In this document: piece after piece, positions 1 to 11,517 of the stretch
How the letters are laid out: every line of letters begins with the position of its first letter
How positions within the stretch are numbered: position 1 is the stretch's first letter
NCBI GenBank assembly: GCA_019671005.1
Contig: CM033745.1
Location: 39,105,834-39,169,833 of the forward strand
DNA: 64,000 bases
Source of the DNA: Hibiscus mutabilis
Taxonomy: Eukaryota > Streptophyta > Magnoliopsida > Malvales > Malvaceae
Direction: 5' to 3'
The notes under the pieces: generated by a model
Told to the model about the DNA's origin: nothing
Seen by the model: only the letters and a program-made list of their open reading frames with translations
Databases searched by the model: none
Program-made: the position numbers and the translations under genes

Positions 1-2301
1 CTTACCAAGTATTCGGACATGTGCATTTCACATGAACTCAATCCTAACATCGAATGCACCTTTTAGAGGAACGTGTTACTCTTACAATTAACAATGTACC
101 ACCTCCAAATAAATCAAATATGCCTTCATATAATATTATCCCAATATTACATTAGTATTAGAAACTACCAACAAACACGGGTCGTGTATTACAACTTTTA
201 AAGCCATTACATTCGTTTGGCTTTAATGGTATTTCTTATTCCAAGTCTTAGAGTTATTTTTAGTCATTTTAATATTCGAGGGTATTTTAGACACTTCGAC
301 TCCCGAAGGTGTTTCAGTTATTCTGATCCTTTCGGTCCTTCCAACTATTCATTCATTTCAGATCTCGAGGGTATATCCATCATTTCAGTTAATTTAGAAA
401 TTTGGTGCTTGGGGATATTTTAGTCATTTCAATCAATTCAGCCTTTTCTATCATATAGACCAATTCAGAATATAAAGAACTTCCAGTAAATTTTTCTTTA
501 GATGTTTATCCAGAGTTTGAGAAAATCCAAGTGTATTTTAATCATTTCATTTCATTTTATTGGATTTCAGACAAAGTAGTTATTTTATTGGATCGAGTGT
601 AAATTCCAGGTCATTTCATTTGGTAAGGGTATTTTAATCATTCTTACATCTCAAGGGTATTATCGTTATTTCTTAACAACATATTTCAGGTATCAAATCC
701 TTTAACACTATTAATCGAAATGGAAGATTAACTATCTTATTAATCACTTACTGAACTCAGGATCCTTTCGGTCTATTAAACTTCTTTTTCAAAGAGCTCG
801 ATCTTATCTAGATTACCAATCTTTTATTTCATAATCGAATTGACTTAAGCAGATTTGAAAGTACACTTAATCATAATCATGCATACTTTAACCGAATACA
901 TGTTTCATAAATCTTGCAAGAGGTAGTAATGTATTACCCTCGCTCTGAGCTACATCGTTCAATCAATTATACTCTATTCAATCACTCTCAAACCAGAATT
1001 CAACGTCCCTCAACATCTCGAATACAAGGAACTGTGAATACCTTCAATTACACAATTTCTAAATTTAGTCCTTATTCACATTGCTCTTAACGAAATAATT
1101 AAATACATAAGCAAGTTCGGTTCAAGGTTAGATTCAGAGTCTTTGAGGAAGAATTTCGTGAAATGGACTTCAAAATCTAACTCAAGAAGTCCAAAAATAT
1201 AAAATAGGGGTTTTCAAAAAATTAGACTTTTTAGTCAAAATTAACGATGACGTCATTAGACAACGGTTAACAATGGCATCAATGGTCATGTTGGCTCGGG
1301 CAAGTTGACTCAGATGGGTTGACTCACTGAGTTGAGTAAGACGGGTTGGCTCACTGAGTTGACTTGGTCAGCAGGTCAAGTTAAATAGGTTAGGTCGGGT
1401 CAGACGGGTGAACTCGGTTTAGACAGGTTCGGGTTTGGCAGATCAGGTCGAGTCAAACTGGCTCAGTTTAAGAACAGACCAGTCCAAGGCCGGTTCAGAC
1501 CTAAGGCATGCCCCTGTGGTTGGAAATCACCCACATGTGGAGCGTGCTCTCCACGCGCGGCCTAGATGGCCGAAAAACTCTTGAAACAACGATAGAAAAG
1601 GATGAAGACAACCAAGCAAGGGATTTATGAAGCTTACGGAGGCTGGAAATGGCTGAAATAATGGCGGCGGAGGAAAACCGTTCAGTTTCCTTTAACTTCC
1701 GAAGACCCACAAAACAACAATGAATCGGTGATCGGAGAGTAGGGCTTTGTTTGCCACAGCGCGAGAAATTTGATGCTAGTAGTGGCGACTTTCACTGACA
1801 TCGCACGGCAACAGAAAATGGCCAAAAAGATGAAGAAGGCACACTTGGTTCTATCAAACCTTTAAGCGGATCTCCCCAATGAACGACGAGGATACACCGA
1901 GAATGGTGAATGGTGTAGGGGTTGAGGTACGATGGCGCTCCGATTGGTGGCAACGGTGATAGCCACTAGTCGGCAGTGTGGGAGATCGAAGCTGGTGACC
2001 AATGGGGAAGGTGGAAGTTTTGGAGAGAGAGATGAAAGTTTTAGATATTTTTGAAATAGGTATCCATTATGGCAGGTGAGTTGGTTCAGACTTAATTAAT
2101 TATAGTTCAGATCAAGGAACATAACTTACATAAATTCTGATGAAAATTAAGATCACATGATTGCTTAGCTTAGATGGTAAAATCTTGGGCTTGTCAAGCA
2201 TAGGTCACGGGTTCAACACCCCATGGTAACACTTCTATATTTTTTTCCAATTGTTTTCCTTTTCCTTTAACTTACACCATTAAAATATTGTGGGTGTTAC
2301 A
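1..2301 (-). mobile_element. 3' LTR (partial) of a minus-strand Tekay-like Gypsy element
   Basis: The segment ends at 2301 with GGGTGTTACA, which on the minus strand is the LTR start TGTAACACCC. A purine-rich tract lies directly next to it inside the element. Positions 1-1380 match about 5126-6495, and 1722-1865 match about 6500-6645, so this is one of two LTR copies. The other end lies outside the window. Combining both copies, an intact LTR would be about 4 kb, which fits the long-LTR Tekay/Del chromoviruses. The clade is inferred from the LTR start, the purine tract and the adjoining integrase remnant. No gene is seen inside. Confidence 0.75.
2158..2230 (+). other. tRNA-like relic inside the LTR
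   Basis: The sequence carries TTAGCTTAGATGG, resembling an A box, and GGGTTCAACACCC, resembling a B box, at about tRNA spacing, with GTC in the anticodon position. The acceptor stem does not pair and there is no terminator run directly downstream. It is probably a captured or convergent Pol III promoter-like motif in the LTR rather than a working tRNA gene. Confidence 0.3.
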
Positions 2302-2318
2302 ACTCTCCCCCTAAAAAA
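2302..2318 (-). other. Polypurine tract
   Basis: Read on the minus strand, the bases just upstream of the LTR start are TTTTTAGGGGGAGAG. This is the plus-strand primer found in plant chromoviruses immediately before TGTAACACCC. It fixes the element's orientation as minus. Confidence 0.75.
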
Positions 2319-2329
2319 TAAATTTCATC

Positions 2330-2730
2330 CTCAAAATTTACTAGAGTCGGAGTAATGCAGAAACTGCTCTTTCATCCATTCTTGCACTGATACTTATCCA
2401 TCAGAGTATCATTGTTTCTCGAAAATTTCATACAATCACAAATTAATCTGGTAGTGTCTTTAGTCACTTGGACTATCTTTGGACCCAAAGTCATCTCATC
2501 ATACATCTCAGACCAACTAACCATAATACAGTATTTGAATCCATACTGAACTTCATATTGTGCCAAGCAACCACTTGTCTCATACTTTTATTACAACTGA
2601 TCTCACTCATGGATCAGAACCTTCCCAACTACCACAGAAGTCAATCGTACTACCTTGAAGTATTTCATCTAGAATCTGAATTACTCTACTAGGTTAACCA
2701 TCAATTTACGGATGAAAAACTCTACTTGAA
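2330..2730 (-). pseudogene. Degenerate Gypsy integrase C-terminal region
   Basis: Minus-strand translation gives a decayed integrase: a relic of the HPQTDGQ motif near 2700-2720, then RVIQILDEIL near 2660-2690, then MAQYEVQYG and WSEM...LGPKIVQ near 2450-2570. These are the C-terminal part of the integrase core and the region before the GPF/chromodomain in chromoviruses. Stops and substitutions break the frame and the chromodomain is not recognisable. RVIQ is followed directly by ILDEIL, so the intron-like insert seen at 16302-16368 in another element is absent here. The copy is old and non-functional. Confidence 0.7.
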
Positions 2731-3392
2731 ATCCAGAAGCGTACACAAGGCCTCCAATAGGGCCTTCCAGAATCATGATGTAACATCGAATTTCAGTCAA
2801 AGATGATAAGTAACGATACATCATGCCACATTTTCAAAGAAATTTTTTTCTTCAAGCCGATCGAACATAACCAAGATTTTGAACAAATATCACTTACCTT
2901 CAATGAAACTTTTAGACAATCGCTTCCTTCGTGTATAACAAAGTCACCACATAATTTAAACTTTCGCCACATTCACGGGCACCTTGCTTTTAAATTCATA
3001 CTACTTTTATCAAATTTCCATCAAAATATTCTCAAACATAATCATTATCACCGAATAGCCTTACATGTAATCTTACATCGGTTACCTCACATAATCAAAC
3101 ATTTATTCTCAATCTAAATCAAATCTTCAATTTCTCATGCATGAACCATCTCAGGTTCTTTATCCAGATTCAAATCTATCAAGTTAATCAAATCACAGAC
3201 GAACATTATCGGCATTCCTTGCCAATACAAATCGAGCTAGTAGACAGAATACTTAAATTCACATATTTCAGAAAAAAAGATTCGACATCAGATTTTCAAC
3301 TTGGAGGAGTATGGTTATAATCTAGGGCATGCACAAAGCAGACACCCTATGATAGAAGATTAGTCGATCTACCCAAAATGATGCAACTCTAA
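2731..3392 (-). mobile_element. Internal remnant of the Gypsy element, no recognisable domain
   Basis: This lies between the integrase relic and the primer binding site. No protein domain could be read in any frame. The whole interior from 2302 to 3409 is only about 1.1 kb, so gag, protease, reverse transcriptase and RNase H have been deleted. An open frame at 2803-3117 on the plus strand has no family features and is taken as chance. Confidence 0.45.
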
Positions 3393-3404
3393 GCTCTGAT
3401 ATCA
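3393..3404 (-). other. Primer binding site, degenerate iMet type
   Basis: The minus strand reads TGATATCAGAGC, one base from the TGGTATCAGAGC complement to initiator methionine tRNA. It sits about 5 bases from the proposed LTR end at 3410, as expected. This is what shows that 3410 upward is LTR and not internal sequence. Confidence 0.65.
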
Positions 3405-3409
3405 CTAAA

Positions 3410-6400
3410 TAAAACACCCTAGATCCGCCTATGCGTTACATCTAATTCTAGGAAGTTACATTAGGGTCAAAAGAGTGACCCATAATAAAAGCCCAAATAA
3501 AATTATTTTCTTTCTAATACATTTAAAACTATAAAATAAAAATCTTTGTCAGAACATCATTACAGAAAATCACAAAACAGAAATTCAAAAAGTATATTAT
3601 AGACTTTGACATATAAAATAAGATACGGCATACATGCTCACTAACTGTACCAGTATCATACTCTAAAACAACACCGAGGGAACTCCAAGCACTAATGTCG
3701 GTCACGATACCATGATAGATTTCTTCTAACCTATGATGGTAAAACAACATGAGCTTGGAAAAACTTAGTAATACAGAACTACCAAGAGATGTTATAGGCA
3801 ACAAGCAAGTATAAGGTAAAGCATAAAACAGACAAATAGATCATGGCATTAGCAAGCTCTTATTACAGTATAGAATCTTGTATTACGTCATACGTAAAGG
3901 CAACATGGTTGTTCAATACTTGAACTTCTGAATATCAATTGGGCATTCTATAGTCTAGAAGAATCAAATAGGAGAGATATTTTACAAGAATTGATCCATG
4001 AGGTTTGGTGTGACCCAACAGTCGCAGATCAAGAAAGATAAACAGAAAGTTTCAGACAACTAAAGAATTTTGACAAAGGCAAAGGAAGAGGTAAGAAAAT
4101 TTGGTATCATCCTAACTACCCTCAAACCGAACTCCAGTATGCAGTTCCCTAAACTGCATCTATACATGCGTTAACCCAGGCCCAATGAGCATAAGTACCG
4201 ATCTAAGGGGTTACCTTAGGCCCCATGCGAAATTACCCTAGCCGAAACGTAGGAACAAAATACAAGAGGACTTACCCTAGCCGAAGCGTAGGAGCCAAAT
4301 ACAAGAAGACTTACCCTAGCCGAAGCGTAGGAGCCAAATACAGGCGGACTTACCCTAGTCGAAGCATAAGAGCCAAATACGAACTGAATTATCAGCCTGA
4401 TCAAGGGTTAACCTACAGTCTTCAGTCAATATCCAGTACCTAGTAAAATAATTTTGAACGGTAACAGTCATCTTAATAATTAGTAACAGTATGTCAGGAA
4501 TTCAAGACACAAACATATGTTTAATCAGTAGAATCGAGTATCCTGACCCATGAATCAGATATACTTGTATCAGACATCAGGAACCAGAAGTTGTGTTTTT
4601 ACTTCAAATAAAAGGATCACTTGAGATCAAAATAGATATGTTTGATTTCTGATCAAGGAGGTTAGTCATGTATCCATGGTACATACTAGATGGTCCAATT
4701 TATCACTTAGAGGTCCTTTATAATCATAGAAAATGAGAAACTGAACTATTGTCCGTTATAGACTGATTTTAGAATCATGAATGTTATTTGAAGGAATTTG
4801 ATAAACATCGACTTCATCCAGGTATTCAGGTATTATACATCAAGATCATTTGAAATTTTTGGTATATCATGATTATGTAGGAATTTAGATATATCATGAT
4901 AGATTTTGGGAATTCGAGTAGATCAGGATCAATCAAGATTCTTGATTTATAAGGAAGATTCTAGACAATTAGCTTATAAGGGCATTTTGATCATTTTAAC
5001 TTTTAAGGGTAATTTCGTAATTTGGCCCAACGAGGGTAGCACAGTTACTTGCAGTATCCAATACTTTTAAAGTCCTATCCATCCTCTATGTCCACTAGAA
5101 CTGAACAGCTCCCATTATCACAGTACTTACCAAGTATTTAGACATGTGAATTTCACACGAACTCAATCCTAACACCGAATTTGCCTTTTAGAAGAAGAGG
5201 TTACTCTTACAATTAACAATGAACTCCCTCCAAATAAATTGAACATGTCTTCATATAATATTATCTCAATATTACAATAGTATCAGAAACAACCAACAAA
5301 CACGAGTCGTGTATTACAATTTTTAGAGCCATTACATTCGTTTGGCTTTAATGGTATTTCTTATTCCAAGTCTTAGAGTTATTTTTAGTCATTTTAGTAT
5401 TAGAGGGTATTTTAGGCACTTCGATGCCCGAAGGTGTTTTAGTTATTATGATCCTTTCGGTCCTTCCAACTTTTCATTTATTTTAGATCTTGAGGGTATA
5501 TTCATCATTTCGATTAATTTAGAAATTTGGTGCCCGAAGATATTTTAGTCATTTCAATCAATTCGATCTTTTATGTCATTTAGATCAATTCAGGAATACA
5601 AAGAACTTCCAGCAAAATTTATCTTCAGGTGTTTATCCAGAGTTCAGGAAAATCCAAGTGTTTTGTTATCACACATATTTGCATCTTGATACCGAAGTCT
5701 TTCCCAAAAGGTTAGGGATTTTAGACGAAGTAGTTATTTTATCGGATCAAGTGTAAATTCTAGGTCATTTCCTTTAGTAGGGGTATTTTATTCATTCTTA
5801 CATCTCAAGGGTATTCTCCTCATTTCTTAACGAAATATTTCAGGTATCAAACCTTTTAACACTATTAATCGGATTGGGAGATTAACTATCTTATTAATCA
5901 CTTACTGAACTCAGGATCCTTTCGGTCTATTAAACTTCTTTTTCAAAGAGATCGATCTTATCTAGATTACTAATCTTTTATCTCGTAATCAAATTGAATT
6001 AAGCAGAGTTGAAAGTACACTTAATCATAATCATTCACACTTTAACAGAATACCAACATGTTTCATAAAGCATGCAAGATGTAGAAATGTATTACCTTGG
6101 CTCCGAGCTACACCGATCGATCAATGATACTCCATTCGATCACTCTCAAACTAGAATTCGACGTCCCTCAACATCTCAAATACAAGGAACTATGAATACC
6201 TTCAATTACATAATTTCCAAATTTTGTCCTTAATCGCATTGCTCTTAACTGGATAATTAAATACATAAGCAAGTTCGGTTCAAGGCCAGATTCAGAGGCT
6301 TTTGGGCTAGAATTTCGCGAAACAAACTTTAAAACCGGACTCAAGACAAAGAAAACCTAAGTTAAGGGTTTTTAAAAAGTTTAACTTTTTAGTCAAAGTC

Positions 6401-6645
6401 AACGCTAACGTCATCGGTCAACGATGACGTCAATGGTCAATGGTCAACCGGGTTGGCTCGGACGAGTTGACTCACTGAGTTAACTCGGTCAACAGATCGG
6501 TGATCAGAGGGTAGGGCTTTGTTCGCCACGGCGTGAGGAGTCTGATGCTAGTGGTGGTGACTCTCACCGACGTCGCACGACCACGGAGAACGGCTAGAAA
6601 GATGAAGAACGCACACTAGTTTTTGCCGAACCTTTAAGCGTGAGA
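3410..6645 (-). mobile_element. 5' LTR of the same Gypsy element, truncated
   Basis: This is the second LTR copy. Its shared part (about 5126-6645) matches 1-1865, with an internal loss corresponding to about 1380-1722 of the first copy. Homology stops abruptly at 6645, where a Copia gag fragment begins, so about 440 bp of the LTR's own 5' end are missing. The boundary at 3410 is set by a degenerate LTR terminus (TAAAACACCC) beside the primer binding site. The copies differ at many positions, indicating an old insertion. No gene is seen inside. Confidence 0.65.
4233..4386 (+). repeat. 39-bp minisatellite in the LTR, about four units
   Basis: The unit TTACCCTAGCCGAAGCGTAG plus about 19 more bases is repeated about four times with few changes. 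Because 39 is divisible by three, the array stays open in both directions and creates spurious 13-residue repeat peptides at 4216-4404 and 4225-4443. It is a structural feature of this LTR, not a gene. Confidence 0.85.
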
Positions 6646-7258
6646 TGAACTGAGTGATCTTTCACTTTCTTAAACCTTCCTTCTTCCTGAACCAACATGA
6701 CCTTAATTTCTTGAAGGTTTTATTTTTCTTAAGGGTGTTATAGTTCACCTGGAGCTAGCCAAACTGAGGAGAAAGTTAGTTGATAATAAAATGAACCAGA
6801 AGAGTTTTACTCACATCCATATCCATCGATTTCAACTTTACTGCTAGATTAGACATGTTTGTCGCATGATCATGAATAGGCTTTGACCAGTTAAATTTCT
6901 TGGTCGTCAACTCACTCAAGAGGTTCCCAACAATAGAATTATCAGAAATTTTCGATTGAGAGTACTCCATAAATTTTATCATAAATTCCTTTGCATTATT
7001 TGTCTCGAGCATAAAATACTTAATAATTTTAGCCATAGTCTTCCTTAACAAATGTAAACTCAACCTAATAGGTTGTTCCCAAGTATCATAAAAAGACTTG
7101 TTAGCTTCAGTACTGGTCTTAGTAATAGATATGATTTTTGCATCTTTAACTATAGCCAAGTCTAAGCCCATAACACCTAAATGGAAATTGACTTGTTCTA
7201 CCCAATCATTATAGTTTTGTTCGTTAAACTTGAGAAAGCCATTGCCCAAGGCAAACAA
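6646..7258 (-). pseudogene. Copia gag (UBN2-like) fragment
   Basis: The minus-strand frame from 7258 reads like a Copia gag polyprotein of the UBN2/Retrotran_gag_2 type: FNEQNYNDWVEQVNFHLGVM near the N-terminus, then a W-x3-R-x-SL segment, NAKEFM, and MSNLAVKLKSMDMDVSKTLL. After a stop near 6776 the homology continues in broken frame to KVMLVQEEGRFKKVKDHSVHL near 6650, then ends exactly where the Gypsy LTR homology begins. It lacks the zinc knuckle and all pol domains. It is a truncated fossil cut by the Gypsy element. Confidence 0.75.
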
Positions 7259-7465
7259 AGTAGTAGAAGCTGTAAAGATTACAAATGCTCAAACATTTTA
7301 ATACTTTGAGTAAACTTTAATGAATTCAAACAAATAATAAACTTTAATTATTATATTTAAGTTCACCTTTGGATAATACTTAAATACATAGATTTTATAC
7401 AAAAACGTTCCAATATAAAATATACTATAATAGCTAATCAAACATGCCCAAGTATATACATGGGA
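7259..7465. other. AT-rich flank of the Copia gag fragment
   Basis: The sequence is AT-rich with no reading frame or motif. It may be leader sequence of the Copia fragment, but there is no direct support. Confidence 0.3.
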
Positions 7466-7680
7466 TAGGATCCAGTTACACAGTGTAAAACTTTTAAGTT
7501 TTACACATTTTTTAAATCGTTAGATGGGTGAAACAGATGGCTAGGATTAACAGTAGAATATGTAAAGATTATCACTTGGAAAAAAAGTAAAGAGTTAATC
7601 TCAGTCATTCATTTATCCAATCCAATGATCCAAAAAATGTGTAAAACTTAAAAAGTTTTACACTATGTAAGTGAATCCTA
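7466..7680. mobile_element. MITE with about 60-bp terminal inverted repeats
   Basis: The left end TAGGATCCAGTTACACAGTG and the reverse complement of the right end TAGGATTCACTTACATAGTG match. The match extends through GTGTAAAACTTTT(T)AAGTTTTACACATTTTTT and more weakly inward. The element is about 215 bp and non-coding. A clear target duplication beyond TA was not found, so the superfamily is unassigned. Confidence 0.75.
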
Positions 7681-8726
7681 ACCCTATATATATATATAGG
7701 AAAACAATAACATTCACTAAATATGTAGGTTAAACACTTTAATTATCATTAATTATAAACAATGGTCGACCTCTCAGTGACCTCCTAGCATATTAAAAAA
7801 TGAACCTTAGAAACAAAAAATTAAATATTTAAACTTTCAAGCTAGGTCACTGTTTTGACTAACAAGCTTTCATTAACATAAATTTTTAATCTAATAAAAC
7901 TTATGAAACTAAAACTATAATGTCACCACTAGACATAAAAGGTACATATAAAGCTTGTAAATTATAAACTAAAATAAAATTCACAAAAGCTGTTACAAGA
8001 GCTTTCATTAACATAAATTTTTAATCTAATAAAACTTATGAGACTAAAACTATAATGTCACTACTATACATAAAAGTTATATAAGCTTTCAAGAACTAGT
8101 AACTTGCATATTTTCAATTCTTGAACTGAAATCCATACATTCTATAACTATACAAGAGTTGTTACAAGAGCTATTGATTCACAAAATTTACCGAACTCGT
8201 GTGTATGAATCTATAAACAAAATAACAGCTTTCCCAAACTCTCGAAGATGAATTCTTGTTTCAGCTTTAATGGAGTTTTCGGTGGAAAGCTTTGAGAAAG
8301 AGATGACACAATATTATTAGAAATTGCACTCTTTCCCTTTCTTGACTCCAAAAGAGTTCAAATAATTACAAATTTCATTAAACATAGGTGGAAACTTAGA
8401 GTATCTACCACGTGTAATGTTTAGTGAATCATTAAATAGTTTATGGGATAATTCCACTATAAATCCCCAACATCCTTTGTTTTTATACCTAAAAACTCCA
8501 ATTTCACTTTTCTTATAAACAAGTCATTAATCTCTTTATTAACTCAATATTAACCTTTTCCCTTACTTGCACTTTAGTCGCTCATCTTTACAATTTAGTC
8601 CTTTAATCATACTTCACACATTAAACCAATGACTTAATATACTTCCTGAATTCTTTTAATTGCCAAAATCGAATTTTTGGTCATCAAAAATCGAATTTCA
8701 GCTAGGTCGGTTTTCGGGGTGGTACA
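7681..8726 (-). mobile_element. LTR-like fragment (Gypsy type) containing a 75-bp duplication
   Basis: On the minus strand the sequence starts at 8726 with TGTACCACCCCGAAAACCGA, the form of a Gypsy LTR 5' end, and continues with low-complexity and promoter-like sequence, including TATAAAAA near 8490. Two similar stretches, 7867-7941 and 8002-8074, form a local direct repeat. No partner LTR, primer site or purine tract was found, so it could be a solo or broken LTR. The far end is not defined. Confidence 0.4.
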
Positions 8727-9204
8727 CTCTTGGTTCAACACACAAACAAGTGATTAGAGAATAACAAATATAAATACCTTGATCCATGACAATAGTTGTT
8801 GTCATGTTGTTCATTCTATCTTAGCATTTTCTTTGAGTTCTCTTTTTAATGGTGAAAGAGAGATTAGTTATATGTTCATATTTATATCTTTTCTATAAAA
8901 CTAATCTCATATAACTCGTGTTATATTTAATTTTATAATAGTTTAGCTCACCATTAAATTATGTAGTTAACGTAATTGCTCCATTACATCATGATTGAGT
9001 TGATGAGTTTTAGCACCGCTGATCATTCGGGGACCTAATTTCATCATGTCTAGTCAATTTTCCTCTTGATAACACTGTTAATCGTGTGGTTTCGATTTTG
9101 TTTCAAGTCTCTATCAATATTGAGCAAATCATAATCAATATTGTTCTGAATCAAGCGAGGTTTCTTCAATACTTGGGTTATATTACTTTTACTACTGTAT
9201 AACG
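8727..9204. other. Spacer without recognisable gene
   Basis: The sequence is AT-rich. A minus-strand open frame at 9050-9268 runs into the LTR beginning at 9205 and shows no family features. Nothing else is recognised. Confidence 0.3.
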
Positions 9205-10197
9205 CAATATCCTCGATCGATTTGCTTGTCAAGTGGTGGAGATTTTTGGGTGATGGTGATAGAAGCAAAAAATAAAAAGATTAACACAAATTTAGAGTGG
9301 ATCGGCTTTCTAACTAAAAACCTACATTCACTACCTTAGCTTCTCTACTAAGGATTTTCAAATTCAAGAGAATTTGTTCCCCTTTTCAAGGCTTAGCGGC
9401 AACCCTTACAACCTAGACTTAAACCACTAAGTCTAGCATCCAAAGCTTTCTACCCAAAGCCGTGGGAACCTCTCTTTACAAGAGATATTGAAGCAAACTG
9501 AAATCCCTCTCACAAGGTATGTGTTTGCACTCTAAAGCTCTCACCCAATTCTAATACACTTGAGCATACATTGACAATTTAGCTCACAAGTGTTTGTCTA
9601 TACAAAAGATTGAAATTGGAGCACTAAGACATGTTTTCAATCAAAGAATATTGGCTTGTTGTTTCATTGTCTTCCATAGATGCTTGGAGGTGTCTTTAAA
9701 CCTTCTAACAACTTCATGGCCATTACTAGCTATTGGGGGTTGTTAAGAGCTATTGGGGACTTCATTTCCTGCCATAAATGCACTTCTGTAGCAGGGCGTA
9801 TCGGTACACGTGTCCTGGTATCGGTATGGTCCTGAAATAAAAAGAGTCGTTGGAGCAGTTATAGCATAGGGGTATCGGTACGCATTGAGGCGTATCGATA
9901 CGATCCCCTCTGTATCGGTACGGCTAAGCTTGTACTGGTACGGATTTTTGCTACTGGAAAATCACTGTAGCTGAAACTCGTGTTGTGCCGTATCGATACG
10001 GGGCTGAGAAAATGGCTAGTTTGGCTATTTAAAATCGTTTTAAAACATGCCAAAAGCCTTAGAAACATTTTCAAACATATTTTCAAATTGTTTGGACTTT
10101 ATTACAAGTTTGCAAATTATTCAAACAAGTTCGTAAATTATTCAAACAAGTTCAAAAATATTTTTCAAATTATTATATCAAAACAAATACCCTAACA
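9205..10197 (-). repeat. 3' LTR of the gag-only Copia element
   Basis: On the minus strand it starts TGTTAGGGTATTTG at 10197, next to the purine tract AAAAGAGGGGACT at about 10198-10210. It matches 19895-20888 nearly throughout. It contains about seven copies of a GTATCGATAC-like decamer between 9798 and 10000. Confidence 0.85.
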
Positions 10198-10735
10198 GTC
10201 CCCTCTTTTGATATAATAAAACCAACTTGAAAAATTGTTTTTGCAATTTTTCAAACCCATTCCCCCCTTTTTGTTATATCAAAAAGAATTTTGTAACTTA
10301 AAGTTCAATAACAATAGAGGTTTTAAAAAGATTTTGTAATTAAAAACTTTTGCTCCCCCTTACTCAAGCATCAAATAAGATGTTAGTCCAACAATTCATG
10401 ATTAACTAGTTGAATTAAAAGAAATAAATCAAGATAAACTAATAAATTCATCTAATTTTTACCACTTGAACCAAAGGTAGGATGTGAAACCTTCCTTCTT
10501 CAAGTGTTCTTCCTTGTGTGCATAGAACTTCATTAGTTCATCACTTTGTTGATCAATGCTCTATCACATCTATAAAAAGACAATCAAGTAATTTTTGGTA
10601 TCCAAATTTCTTTAGATCCAATGACATTAGTTGCACAAACTTTAGTCCCCTTAGGAATCCATTTTACAATTTCAACCTATTTATTTGAAGAAATTAGTCC
10701 TTTTGGGACCCAAATACTTCTAAAACATGTATCGT
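10198..10735 (-). other. 3' non-coding interior of the gag-only Copia element
   Basis: The polypurine tract lies at 10198-10210 on the minus strand (AAAAGAGGGGAC). The rest is AT-rich and has no protein domain. In a complete Copia element this interval would hold several kilobases of pol. Confidence 0.6.
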
Positions 10736-11517
10736 TCAAAAATCTAGGGGCACTAGATTGTCTTTGATAAAAATTGTTAAAACAAAATTTGATTTGGAGC
10801 TACCTCCAACTTCACATTTTTGAGCATTTTTGTTAAACAAATTCTTTTTTAGGTCATCAATTTCCCTATGATTGCCCTCTTGAACTTTTAGAAGCAAGTT
10901 TTGTAAATCAAGATTCTTTTGTACAAATTCTTTAAACCTTGCTTCAAGTTCGAGATTGGTTTTAGAAAGCAAATCATTTTCTATTTTCAACTTTGAAAGC
11001 AACTTTTTGTTTTTAGAAAATGAAGCCTTGAATTCAAAAACCAACTCATCATAGGCTTCTTGTAACTCATCAAAAGTATAGGAATTAGAAATAGATGAGT
11101 TAGAAGTTACCTCACCCTCTTGGAGGGTCATTAAGCATAAGTGGGCTACCTCATTGTCGGTGGAGTCTTCTTCATCACTCCATGTTGCCATATATGCCTT
11201 CTTTGAAGAAGATCCATTTTTGTTAAGGCAAGGGCAATTGTATTTGGTGTGGCATTGCTTCTTGCATTCAAAACTCTTTAGGGAATCTTTCATCTTCTTC
11301 TTCGATTCATGCTTGGATTCTTTCATTTCGCTCTTCATGAATAGAGTGAACTTCTTGAAGAGATAGACCATCTATTCACTTTCACTTTCCTCCTCACTTG
11401 AATCTTCTTGATGACTAGTGGAGGATTAGAGAGAAATAATGTTTAGATCTTCTATTCCTTGATCTTTGATCTCTTTCTCCTTCTCCCTTCTTAAAGGTTG
11501 AGACATCAATTCAAGGA
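10736..11517 (-). pseudogene. Copia gag, C-terminal half (zinc knuckle and coiled coil)
   Basis: This is the second half of the gag whose first half is at 19211-19793; the nested Gypsy element separates them. The frame continues directly across the insertion site into ELMSQPLRREKE, has a stop near 11426, and includes an acidic SSEEESESE segment. A degenerate zinc knuckle follows (FECKKQCHTKYNCP, where the first Cys of CX2CX4HX4C is lost). Next are an acidic SDEEDSTDNEVAHLCLM motif and a long Leu/Lys/Glu-rich coiled coil (about 10830-11070). Gag would package element RNA in the cytoplasm. This copy is interrupted and inactive. Confidence 0.75.

Noticed and set aside
2158..2230. Functional tRNA-Asp gene
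   Set aside because: Box-like motifs and a GTC triplet are present but acceptor and other stems do not pair and no terminator follows.
4216..4443. Repeat-peptide genes on both strands
   Set aside because: They are translations of a 39-bp minisatellite within an LTR; its length keeps all frames open by chance.
6727..6741. LTR terminus GGGTGTTATA for the first Gypsy element
   Set aside because: It looks like an LTR end, but minus-strand translation shows it is inside the Copia gag homology, and LTR-LTR homology already stops at 6645.
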